From assembly GCA_965228785.1 (NCBI GenBank), contig CBDDIF010000001.1, positions 3,162,001-3,226,000 on the forward strand: a stretch of 64,000 bases of DNA, in the 5' to 3' direction. Shown here piece after piece: positions 7,108-15,244 of this stretch; position 1 is the stretch's first letter; each line of letters begins with the position of its first letter. The notes under the pieces are model-generated. The model had not been told where the DNA came from. It ran no database searches and saw only the letters and a program-made list of their open reading frames with translations. This DNA comes from Hoeflea_A sp965228785. Lineage in GTDB: Bacteria > Pseudomonadota > Alphaproteobacteria > Rhizobiales > Rhizobiaceae. The position numbers were made by a program, and so were the translations under genes.

Positions 7108-9090
7108 GTGGATTTCGACTCGCTGCTTGTCGCCAATCGCGGTGAAATCGCCTGCCGGATCATGTGCACGGCCCGCGACCTGGGCCTGCGCACCGTTGCC
7201 GTTTACTCCGAAGCTGACCGGGATGCACCGCATGTGGCCCTGGCCGATGATGCGATGCTGATCGGACCTCCTGCGGTCGCGGAAAGCTATCTGAACATCG
7301 AAGCGATATTGAAGGCTGCCCGCAAGACCGGCGTTGGAGCGGTTCATCCGGGCTACGGTTTCCTGTCGGAGAATGAGGTCTTTGCCGAAGCGGTCGAAGA
7401 TGCCGGGTTGGTGTTCATCGGTCCACCGGCGAAGGCGATCTATCTGATGGGCAACAAGGCGGAAGCGAAGCGGCTCATGATCGCTGCGAATGTGCCTTGT
7501 GTGCCTGGCTACCAGGGAACCGTTCAGGAGGACGCAACCCTCACAACGGCGGCAGACGAGATCGGTTATCCGGTGATGGTCAAGGCTGCTGCCGGCGGCG
7601 GAGGTCGCGGCATGCGGCTGGTCGCCGAGGCCGCGGGCATGCAGGCGGCACTGGCCGAGGCGCGATCGGAAGCCGCCAACGCTTTTGGATCCGGCGAACT
7701 GATCATCGAAAAGGCTATTGTGCGGCCCCGCCACGTGGAGATCCAGATCTTTGCCGATCGCCACGGGAACTGCATTCACCTGGGCGAGCGCGACTGTTCG
7801 GTGCAGAGGCGGCATCAGAAGGTTATCGAAGAGGCGCCGTGCCCGGTCATGACGCCTGATCTGCGCGAGCAGATGGGATCGGCCGCCGTGGCCGCGGCAA
7901 AAAAGGTCGACTATTGCGGTGCCGGCACCGTCGAGTTTCTGCTCGACGAAACCGGAAGCTTCTACTTCCTGGAAATGAACACACGGCTCCAGGTAGAACA
8001 CCCGGTGACGGAAATGGTCACGGGTCTCGATCTGGTCGCCATGCAGATCGCAGTCGCACAGGGTGCCTCGCTGCCGTTGTCCCAATCGGATGTACGGCTC
8101 GACGGCCATGCCATCGAAGCGCGCCTTTATGCAGAAGATCCGGCGAACGAATTTCTGCCCGCCACCGGCCGGATTGGTCTTTGGCGGCCTGCCACCGGCG
8201 ACGGTGTACGCGTCGACGCAGGTATCGCAACCGGTCAGGAAGTTACGCCCTTCTATGATCCGATGCTGGCCAAGATCATTGCCTGGGGCGAGACGCGCGA
8301 GACGGCTCGCTCGCGCCTGGTCCGAGCCCTGGAAGACACGGTACTGCTCGGACCGGTGACCAACAGCGGGTTTCTGGCCGATATCGTGCGCGACAAAGGG
8401 TTTGCGAGGGGTGAGGCAACCACTGCGTTTCTCGATGAGGCGTTTCCCAACGGCGTCGCCGCGCAGGAGCCAGGTCCAGAAGACTTCGTGCTGGCGGCTG
8501 CAATCATGCTTGATGCCGACCGTACGTCAGCCTTTGCCAATGCCGGATACGTCTCGTCTGGCCAGCTTGGCTGGTCCAGTGCCGAGCTTCCGGCAACGCC
8601 GCTACGGCTTTCGTGTGTCGGATTGTCCATTGACTTGCAGGCCAGAAATTCGGGCGATCTTTGGGTATTTCAAGTCGGCGATGACAGGTGGGAGATCGAG
8701 CTTGAAAGGCACGCCGATCTATCCATCAGAGCAACAGTCAACGGTCGACGCGTTGCTGGAATTGCCAGCTTTTCCCCAACCGGGAGCCTCGGGCTGGCCG
8801 TGGGTGCGAGGCGTCTGTCGTTCCATCGGGTCCGCTCAGGAGCGGAGGATGAGGCGGGTGCTGCAGGTGGTCGGGTCGCCGCACCGATGCCCGGTGTCGT
8901 GATTGATATCCTCGTGACAGAAGGGCAGTCGGTTGAAAAGGGCGAAGCCCTGGCGGTGTTGGAGGCGATGAAAATGCAGCACCGGATTGCCGCGCCGGTT
9001 GCCGGTGTGGTCGAGGAGATCAGTGCGGCGAGCGGCGACCAGCTCGGCTCCGGCGATCTGATGATGGAAATTGCAGAGGCCGCCGAATAG
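7108..9090 (+). CDS. atuF: Acyl-CoA carboxylase alpha subunit: biotin carboxylase with biotin carrier domain
   Basis: About 660 residues. Domains in order: biotin carboxylase N-domain (LLVANRGEIACRIM, VHPGYGFLSENEVFAEA), ATP-grasp (VMVKAAAGGGGRGMRLV; catalytic region EMNTRLQVEHPVTEMVTGLD), C-domain (HAIEARLYAEDPANEFLPATG), a linker, and a C-terminal biotinyl domain with EAMKMQH, whose lysine is biotinylated. GTG 7108 is preferred: GAGG lies just upstream and the protein then begins at the family's usual point. ATG 7087 would overlap the hydratase gene by 16 bp and lacks a clear ribosome site. It forms the alpha-beta carboxylase with the product of the gene at 4668. The locus has no separate BirA gene, which is normal. 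Confidence 0.9.
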   Translation: MDFDSLLVANRGEIACRIMCTARDLGLRTVAVYSEADRDAPHVALADDAMLIGPPAVAESYLNIEAILKAARKTGVGAVHPGYGFLSENEVFAEAVEDAGLVFIGPPAKAIYLMGNKAEAKRLMIAANVPCVPGYQGTVQEDATLTTAADEIGYPVMVKAAAGGGGRGMRLVAEAAGMQAALAEARSEAANAFGSGELIIEKAIVRPRHVEIQIFADRHGNCIHLGERDCSVQRRHQKVIEEAPCPVMTPDLREQMGSAAVAAAKKVDYCGAGTVEFLLDETGSFYFLEMNTRLQVEHPVTEMVTGLDLVAMQIAVAQGASLPLSQSDVRLDGHAIEARLYAEDPANEFLPATGRIGLWRPATGDGVRVDAGIATGQEVTPFYDPMLAKIIAWGETRETARSRLVRALEDTVLLGPVTNSGFLADIVRDKGFARGEATTAFLDEAFPNGVAAQEPGPEDFVLAAAIMLDADRTSAFANAGYVSSGQLGWSSAELPATPLRLSCVGLSIDLQARNSGDLWVFQVGDDRWEIELERHADLSIRATVNGRRVAGIASFSPTGSLGLAVGARRLSFHRVRSGAEDEAGAAGGRVAAPMPGVVIDILVTEGQSVEKGEALAVLEAMKMQHRIAAPVAGVVEEISAASGDQLGSGDLMMEIAEAAE

Positions 9091-9115
9091 GCGGTCCGAT
9101 TGACTGGAGCAAGCC

Positions 9116-9907
9116 ATGGAACAGGCGCGGGACTTTTTCGATGAATGTGAGGCATTGGCTGCTGTCTTGGATGGTCTTGATGCAGCCGATTGGGATCGCA
9201 CTACGCAATTCAAAGGCTGGACCATCAACGATGTGATCGTACACCTGCATTATTGGAACCGCAGTGCGGATCTCGCCTTGACGGACCCGGATGCGTTTTC
9301 CGAGGAGCTTGGAAAGCTGAGGGAGGTTCTGGCTGGAAGCGGGCTCAGGGGATACGAAAACGGCGCCATCAGCGAGCGCGGAGCGGAGTTGTTTGAAACT
9401 TGGCGGAGGCTTTATTCCGACATGGGTGAACGTTGGGCGAAGCTTGATCCCAAATTGCGCGTCAAGTGGGCGGGGCCGGAAATGTCCGTGCGTTCATCGA
9501 TGTCGGCCCGGCAGATGGAAACCTGGGCGCATGGCATGGAAGTATTCGATCTCCTCGGCCAAAGCCGCGAAGAGCATGACCGGATCAAGAACATCGTTGT
9601 TCTCGGGGCCAATGCCTTCGGCTGGTCGTTCAAGGTTCATGGCCACGACGTTCCAGAAAAGATGCCGTTCCTGCAACTGACCGCGCCGTCGAGTGCCGTT
9701 TGGGAATTCGGCGAAACCGACCAAGCGGACCGTATTACGGGTCCGGCTGTCGATTTCGCCCAGGTGGTGACGCAGACCCGAAACGTGGCCGATACAGCGC
9801 TGGTTGCGGAGGGCCCCGTTGCCCAGGCCTGGATGGCCCAGGCACAATGCTTCGCAGGTCCTCCGGAGACGCCGCCGCCCTCTGGAACTCGATTTGTACA
9901 ACCCTGA
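9116..9907 (+). CDS. TIGR03084-type DinB/maleylpyruvate isomerase-fold protein
   Basis: 263 residues from ATG 9116 with GGAG upstream; 26 bp after the carboxylase gene, so probably the last gene of the operon. The N-terminal half is a DinB-like four-helix bundle (GLDAADWDRTTQFKGWTINDVIVHLHYW) with candidate metal ligands in HLH and in MSARQMETWAHGMEVFDLLG, where mycothiol-dependent enzymes and DinB proteins place a histidine. Alphaproteobacteria lack mycothiol, so the cofactor is unknown. Proteins of this group are recurrent companions of AtuA-type loci, but their reaction is not established. I assign the fold, not a function. Confidence 0.7.
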   Translation: MEQARDFFDECEALAAVLDGLDAADWDRTTQFKGWTINDVIVHLHYWNRSADLALTDPDAFSEELGKLREVLAGSGLRGYENGAISERGAELFETWRRLYSDMGERWAKLDPKLRVKWAGPEMSVRSSMSARQMETWAHGMEVFDLLGQSREEHDRIKNIVVLGANAFGWSFKVHGHDVPEKMPFLQLTAPSSAVWEFGETDQADRITGPAVDFAQVVTQTRNVADTALVAEGPVAQAWMAQAQCFAGPPETPPPSGTRFVQP

Positions 9908-9924
9908 AACGTACCCCCAAGCCG

Positions 9925-10563
9925 TTGGCTAAAAGCAACAAAAAAACAAGCGGATCACGAGTTTCTCTGACAAAGGGAATCAGTGTTGAGGAATTCGACA
10001 GCGCGTATTTCTACGCTGACGATCTCAAACAGTTTGCCCGCGAGATCGGTATTGTCGTTGGCAATTTCCGCAAGCTGGAACTTGAAGACCAGATCCGTGA
10101 GTACCTGCAAACCGGGCGGGTTTCAGAACGGCGTTCCGTTCCGAACCGCAGAACCGGCGCACCACGGGACGAACTCGCCGCAGACCGGCCGGTACAGAAC
10201 TATGTCGACGACAAATCGACCAAGACTTTCCTACTCGACCTGGTCGCGATGAAGGACCCCGATGTTCGGCCGAAGTCGGGGCAGTGGTACTGGCTGAATG
10301 ATTGGCGCCGCTCGCAACTGGCATCAGGAACCCGCATCACCTATGGAGACCTGGCTCGCAGGCTCCTGGAACTGATGCGAACCAAAGGACGATTGCCGCA
10401 GATACCTTCGGCGCGGATGAACAATTTCATAACTGATTTCCTGCAGGATCCGATCAATCGCAATGTGCCGCGAAAGGACATCCTGCGGGAGTGGGAACGG
10501 CTCAAGGCTCATCCCGGCCCAAAGACCTATGCCGAATACAGGAATTTGATCGGACGCGCATAG
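9925..10563 (+). CDS. SAP-domain protein, function unknown
   Basis: About 212 residues if translation starts at TTG 9925; the reading frame is open further upstream into the previous gene's 3' end, and no convincing ribosome site decides the start. Residues ~22-60 (SVEEFDSAYFYADDLKQFAR...KLELEDQIREYLQTG) resemble a SAP helix-extension-helix, a putative nucleic-acid-binding module. The remainder has a conserved-looking block with aromatic residues (FLLDLVAMKDPDVRPKSG, QWYWLNDWRRSQLASG, TRITYGDLARRLLELM). Similar SAP/DUF6434 proteins occur as stand-alone genes in many bacteria. It is the only gene here with a nucleic-acid-binding look that is not a regulator. DNA or RNA binding is inferred. Confidence 0.6.
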   Translation: MAKSNKKTSGSRVSLTKGISVEEFDSAYFYADDLKQFAREIGIVVGNFRKLELEDQIREYLQTGRVSERRSVPNRRTGAPRDELAADRPVQNYVDDKSTKTFLLDLVAMKDPDVRPKSGQWYWLNDWRRSQLASGTRITYGDLARRLLELMRTKGRLPQIPSARMNNFITDFLQDPINRNVPRKDILREWERLKAHPGPKTYAEYRNLIGRA

Positions 10564-10682
10564 CCGCCGGTCGTGGCGGGCCGTCCGCCACCGTCACCAG
10601 ACTGCAGTCGTTAGGAAGGGCTCCAGACTGTGTTGAGCCCGTGCGCCGTGATACCAGTCCGAATAGGTCGAGAGATGGAATC

Positions 10683-11864
10683 ATGACTGACATTCTCGAA
10701 AAAGACATGCTCCGGCACATGAGTGACGCCGACATCGTGGCCGAGATCAATGGCCTGCAGCCCGACGATGCAGCCCGCCTGCTGCGCAAGTTGCCGGCGC
10801 GGCGCCGAGGTGCCGTCAAGGCTCGAATAGCAACCGATCGGCGTGCGGAAATTCTTCGACTGGCTGAATATTCCGAGGATGTCGCCGGTGGTTTGATGAA
10901 CTCGCGCTACGCGGATCTGGACGCGACAACGACATGCGGGGAGGCGGTCCGCCAACTCGCCGCCGAAGATGACGCTGAAACGATTTACGAGGCCTTCGTC
11001 GTCGACGGAAACCACCGGCTTATGGGTGCTGTTGGCCTGCGCGATCTGATGCGCGCACCGAAACAGACCGTGGTCGGTGCGGTCATGCGGCGCGACATTC
11101 ACGCTCTCAAGGATGATATTCCCGCAGAGGAGGCCGCGCGCGAACTGTCCGCCAGCGGTCAGTCAGTTCTGCCCGTTGTGGATGCGAGCGATCGATTGGT
11201 CGGGATCATCACCCATGACGATGCCTTTCGGCAGTTGGAGGAGGAGGCTTCCGAAGACATGGAACGGTTCTCCGCAGTCAGCGGAGACACGGATCAGGAT
11301 TATCTCGATGTGCCGATCCGGCGTGACTTCCTTCGCCGAGCGCCCTGGATCCTCGGGTTGGCCATTGCAGGCCTGATGGCGGGATACATCGTGCACGTCT
11401 ACGAAAGCGCGTTGGATACGCTCGTCATCCTGGCGCTTTATATGCCGATGGTGGCCGATACCGGTGGAAATGTCGGCACTCAAACATCAGGGCTGCTCAT
11501 CCGCTCCATCGCGACCGGTCACATCGCTGCAGGTGTTGGCTTGCGCGTGCTATGGCGGGAGCTTCGCGTATCGTTGATGCTGGCCGCGATGCTCTTCCTT
11601 TTTGCCTGGGCGAAGGTGATGTTCATCTCCAACAGCGCCGATGTGCCCCAGGGGCTGACCATCGAGATGATTGCCTTCGCCATCGGGATCGCCATCGCAG
11701 TTCAGGTAGTGGTTTCAGCGGTCATTGGCGCAGTATTGCCCCTGTTGGCGATCGCCATCAGACAGGATCCTGCGATCATGGCCGGGCCCGCGCTGACCAC
11801 CATTGTCGATACGACTGGTCTGCTGCTCTATTTCCTGATCACAACGTCTATCCTCGGCCTTTGA
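10683..11864 (+). CDS. mgtE: Magnesium transporter MgtE
   Basis: 393 residues from ATG 10683, within the family range though on the short side (T. thermophilus MgtE is 450). The N-terminal MgtE_N helical superhelix is short (residues ~5-75, with the LNPDDAARLLRKLPA-like repeat QPDDAARLLRKLPARRR), followed by a CBS pair (~85-205, AVGLRDLMRAP and LVGIITHDDAFRQLEEE) and five membrane helices. The pore signature MVADTGGNVGTQTSGLL and the last-helix Mg2+-binding region AGPALTTIVDTTGLLLYF with its conserved aspartate are both intact. It is a homodimeric inner-membrane Mg2+ channel gated by intracellular Mg2+. The gene is monocistronic, with a 118-bp gap before it and a convergent exporter 9 bp after. 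Confidence 0.93.
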   Translation: MTDILEKDMLRHMSDADIVAEINGLQPDDAARLLRKLPARRRGAVKARIATDRRAEILRLAEYSEDVAGGLMNSRYADLDATTTCGEAVRQLAAEDDAETIYEAFVVDGNHRLMGAVGLRDLMRAPKQTVVGAVMRRDIHALKDDIPAEEAARELSASGQSVLPVVDASDRLVGIITHDDAFRQLEEEASEDMERFSAVSGDTDQDYLDVPIRRDFLRRAPWILGLAIAGLMAGYIVHVYESALDTLVILALYMPMVADTGGNVGTQTSGLLIRSIATGHIAAGVGLRVLWRELRVSLMLAAMLFLFAWAKVMFISNSADVPQGLTIEMIAFAIGIAIAVQVVVSAVIGAVLPLLAIAIRQDPAIMAGPALTTIVDTTGLLLYFLITTSILGL

Positions 11865-11873
11865 TCGGCGGAA

Positions 11874-13313
11874 CTACTCCGTGTCTTCAGTCCGCGGGCC
11901 TTTGCCGGCCGGCAGAATGCTGTTGGCGCTGGCGGGCATGCCTATCAGCCACACGATGGCGCTGACTGAAACCAGTGTTGCGAAAATCAGGGCAATGCGG
12001 AAATCGACCAGCGCAAGCTCGCCGCCGCGCAGCGCACTGCTGACCTGCAAGACGGAACCGGCCAGCGCGACTGCGAGCGCGATACTTATGTTCTGAGCGA
12101 CGGAGACGATTGCGGAAGCCTGTGCGGTTTCCTCCTCATCGACATCCGACAGGGCAAGCGCCGTCGCTACCGTAAAGAAAGCCGACCGCGACAGTCCCGC
12201 AATGAAGAGCGCCACCATCAGCAGGATGGGCGCTGTAAGCGGCGATATGAAACCCGCGAAAGCAAGCGAAGTCGCCGCACAAGCGACCGCGGCGGTCAGG
12301 GCCCAACGCAAGCCCAGGCCACGATAGTAGCGCTGGGCAATGAATTTGAACGCGATCGCACCGAGCGCACCGACGAAGGTGACCAGGCCAGACTCAACAG
12401 GTGAGAGACCGTAGCCGACCTGCAGCATCAGCGGCAGCAGGAAGGGCGATGCGCCGATACCCAATCGGAAAACGAACCCGCCGACGATGCTGCGAAAAAA
12501 CAACCGGTTGTTGAAGATGGCTGGGTTGAGAACTGGTGTCGGATGAGCCTTCGCGCGCCGCCAGTAAATGCCGCCGGCGAGGACGCCCACAATGACCGCC
12601 AGAATTCCGTAGCCCGGATGGAGCGCCGGCAGGCTGATCACCGATAGGCCGAAGACGATACCCGCAAACGCGGTTGCCGCGAGCACAAAGCCCGAGAAGT
12701 CCAAGGGAGTTTTACGTCGAATTCCGAGGCGTGGAATGAAAGTTCTCGTCATGAAAAGACCGAGAATTCCAATCGGAATGTTGACGAAAAAGATCCACTC
12801 CCAACTGAGATAAGTCGTCAGAAACCCGCCGATGGGTGGACCCATCATCGGACCCATCAGCGCCGGCACGGCCAGCCAGGCCATCGCGGAAACCAACTGG
12901 TCACGCGGGGTATTGCGGACCAGCAGGATCCGGGCAACTGGCGTCATCATGGAGCCGCCCATGCCCTGGATGAACCGGGAAAAGACGAAACTCTCCAGCG
13001 AGTAGGAAAAGGCGCAGGCGATCGAACCCAGCATGAAGACGATGATCGCCAGACTGAGGAGATTGCGGGCGCCGATGCGGTCGGAGAGCCAGCCACTGAT
13101 TGGAATGAAGACGGCAAGGGCGACGAGATACGCGGTCAGGGCCAGTTTCAGCGAGACAGGATTGGTGCCGATGTCCATTGCGATGGTTGGAAGCGCGGTT
13201 GCGATGACCGTCGAATCCATCATTTCCATGAACAACGCCGCCGCCACGATCAGGGATGTCGCGCGACTGAGACCCTGAGGCGCGGATTTGGTGGATTCGG
13301 CCGTAACGCTCAT
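11874..13313 (-). CDS. DHA2-family (EmrB/QacA-type) major facilitator multidrug exporter
   Basis: 479 residues from ATG 13313, with AGGAG at a good distance upstream. The protein has the 14-helix DHA2 layout: TM1 motif VAAALFMEMMDSTVIATALPTI, motif A GWLSDRIGARNLL after TM2, motif C-like GPMMGPPIGGFLTTYLSWEWIFFVNIPIG around TM5-6. It probably exports hydrophobic compounds in exchange for protons. No adaptor (EmrA-type) gene is adjacent. It is divergent from the DsbA-like gene, and the ~210-bp gap includes the palindrome TGGAATTTCCA. The substrate cannot be told from the sequence. Confidence 0.87.
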   Translation of the reverse strand: MSVTAESTKSAPQGLSRATSLIVAAALFMEMMDSTVIATALPTIAMDIGTNPVSLKLALTAYLVALAVFIPISGWLSDRIGARNLLSLAIIVFMLGSIACAFSYSLESFVFSRFIQGMGGSMMTPVARILLVRNTPRDQLVSAMAWLAVPALMGPMMGPPIGGFLTTYLSWEWIFFVNIPIGILGLFMTRTFIPRLGIRRKTPLDFSGFVLAATAFAGIVFGLSVISLPALHPGYGILAVIVGVLAGGIYWRRAKAHPTPVLNPAIFNNRLFFRSIVGGFVFRLGIGASPFLLPLMLQVGYGLSPVESGLVTFVGALGAIAFKFIAQRYYRGLGLRWALTAAVACAATSLAFAGFISPLTAPILLMVALFIAGLSRSAFFTVATALALSDVDEEETAQASAIVSVAQNISIALAVALAGSVLQVSSALRGGELALVDFRIALIFATLVSVSAIVWLIGMPASANSILPAGKGPRTEDTE

Positions 13314-13425
13314 GCGGCGTTTGTTCTCCTGACGACAATTGTGTTTCAGGGCAGCGCCGGCGGGAAATTGGGAGGGCTGGCCGACGAAGGACAAGGTGGG
13401 ATTATTCGTTTGAGCATGGTTGAGC

Positions 13426-13436
13426 TGGAATTTCCA
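13426..13436. promoter_or_regulatory. Short palindrome in divergent promoter region
   Basis: TGGAATTTCCA is a perfect 11-bp palindrome about 90 bp before the DsbA-like gene and 113 bp before the exporter. It could be an operator; no regulator gene is adjacent, so this is only a candidate. Confidence 0.25.
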
Positions 13437-13523
13437 ATTCAATCTGTTGATCGGCGACCATGTGGGATGGAATCCGGGGCCTTCCGCACTATTTTCAGGC
13501 CATAAAACCGCAGAGGATTTGGC

Positions 13524-14183
13524 ATGAGCGACCAACAAAACACCGATCTCACCGTGGACATCGTTTCCGATGTTGTCTGCCCGTGGTGCATCGTCGGTTA
13601 CAAGCAGCTGGTTCAGGCCATGGCCCAGACGGGTCTCGTGGCAACTATCCGATGGCACCCGTTCGAGCTTAATCCGAACATGTCCGAAGACGGTGAAAAC
13701 CTTCGGGAGCATCTCGCGGCCAAATATGGCACGACGCCGGAGCAAAGCATGGCTGCTCGCGAGCGGCTGACGGCACTCGGCGCTTCACTGGGGTTTGTAT
13801 TCGACTACGGCGACGATATGCGCATGGTCAACACGTTCAGGTCCCATCAGCTCTTGCATTGGGCAGCGAAACAGGGACGGCAGCACGATCTGAACATGCA
13901 ACTCTTCAGCGCGTTCTTCACCCATCGGCGGGACGTCAACGATCCTGAGATATTGGCCGCGCAGGCAGCGGAGATCGGGCTTGATCGCGAGGAGGCGCTG
14001 GCAGTCCTGGAGGATGGTCGCTTTGCAGATGAAGTCACGGCGGATGAACAATTGTGGACGTCGCGTGGCATTCAGGGCGTACCGGCAATGATCTTCAATC
14101 GCCGTTACCTGGTCACCGGCGCGCAGGGTGTCGACAACTACGTCGCAGTCATGCGGGAGGTGACGCAAGGTCACGCCGCATAA
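13524..14183 (+). CDS. DsbA-family FrnE-like oxidoreductase
   Basis: 219 residues. Thioredoxin-fold DsbA/HCCA2 family: DIVSDVVCPWCIVGYKQL near residue 20 carries the CPWC active site, followed by IRWHPFELNPNMSEDGENLREHL, the helical insertion, and the cis-proline region GVPAMIFNRRYLVTGAQGV. There is no signal peptide, so it acts in the cytoplasm, as FrnE proteins do in disulfide exchange and oxidative-stress resistance. A 2-hydroxychromene-2-carboxylate isomerase role is unlikely because that subgroup has a serine in place of the first cysteine. It is followed 35 bp later by an alpha/beta hydrolase in the same orientation, probably one transcript. Confidence 0.85.
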   Translation: MSDQQNTDLTVDIVSDVVCPWCIVGYKQLVQAMAQTGLVATIRWHPFELNPNMSEDGENLREHLAAKYGTTPEQSMAARERLTALGASLGFVFDYGDDMRMVNTFRSHQLLHWAAKQGRQHDLNMQLFSAFFTHRRDVNDPEILAAQAAEIGLDREEALAVLEDGRFADEVTADEQLWTSRGIQGVPAMIFNRRYLVTGAQGVDNYVAVMREVTQGHAA

Positions 14184-14218
14184 AGCAACCAGCAGAGCTC
14201 GACGCCGCGGGGTTATCC

Positions 14219-15100
14219 ATGACGATTATCTCGGATGAGGTCGCGACCACTGCTTATCCGCCGCTAGGCCAGCTAATTGACATCAACGGATTGAAAGTTC
14301 ACGCCACCGACAGTGGAACAAGCGGTCCTCCGGTCATTCTGTTGCACGGCGCCAACGTCAATCTGCGCGATTGGACCTTTGCCCATGTCGATATGCTGAA
14401 GTCAACAAACCGGGTGATCGCCATGGATCGCCCGGGATTCGGTCATTCACAACGTGATCGAGGTCGGTGGACGCCTTTGCGCCAAGCCGAACAGTTGCGC
14501 GGTGCCGCTGAGGAGTTGGGTACCAGACGCCCGATTTTGGTTGGACACAGTTGGGGTGCTGTTGTCGCGCTCAGTTGGGCTCTGGAGTGGCCGAACGAGG
14601 TGGCAGGTGTGGTCTCGGTGTCCGGAGCAACCATGCCCTGGGGGCGGGCCGCTGACGTCCTTGAAGGGTTCGGTCTGACCCGCGTGACAGCCAGGTACTA
14701 TATGTCGCATCTTTCCCGACGCGCCGATCGTGGAGCGGTCGAAGCATTTGTCGCGCGGGCGTTCTGGCCGCAAACGGCGCCTGAGGGCTATCTCGACTAT
14801 GTCGGCGTTCCGCTATCGCTGCGCGCATCCGTCATCCGGGCAAACAGCGAGGATCTCGGCCAGACTCATGCCGCGCTCTCGGCAATGTCGAGGCGGTATT
14901 CGGAGTTGAAGCTTCCTGTGGAGATCGTGCACGGTGAGCGGGATTGGTTGCTGACGGTGCCGCGCCACGTGGATGGCTTCGCAGCGCGATTACCCAATGT
15001 TCGGGTCAGCATCGCCGAGGGTGTCGGGCACATGTGTCACCACGCGCGTCCCGACATGCTAAAATCTGCGATCGCCAATATCTGTGAAACTGTGTGTTAG
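14219..15100 (+). CDS. Alpha/beta hydrolase
   Basis: 293 residues from ATG 14219. Classic alpha/beta hydrolase features: oxyanion HG in VILLHGANVNLRDW, strand-turn AMDRPGFGHSQ, nucleophile elbow GHSWGAV (serine near residue 106), acid in IVHGERDWLLTV and catalytic histidine in GVGHMCHHARP near the C-terminus. The triad is complete, so it should be an active esterase, lipase or C-C hydrolase; the natural substrate is unknown. It shares orientation with the FrnE-like gene. No signal peptide. Confidence 0.85.
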   Translation: MTIISDEVATTAYPPLGQLIDINGLKVHATDSGTSGPPVILLHGANVNLRDWTFAHVDMLKSTNRVIAMDRPGFGHSQRDRGRWTPLRQAEQLRGAAEELGTRRPILVGHSWGAVVALSWALEWPNEVAGVVSVSGATMPWGRAADVLEGFGLTRVTARYYMSHLSRRADRGAVEAFVARAFWPQTAPEGYLDYVGVPLSLRASVIRANSEDLGQTHAALSAMSRRYSELKLPVEIVHGERDWLLTVPRHVDGFAARLPNVRVSIAEGVGHMCHHARPDMLKSAIANICETVC

Positions 15101-15244
15101 AGAGTGTCCCCATAAACGATTGGGAGCGGATGGTCGCTTTTGGCGAACCCACAGTGACTGATCAATCGACTGCTCGCGCGAATTGATGATCCAAACTATC
15201 TCAGGCATGCTTTTGGCTTCCACACTGGAACCGATGCTACCGAG

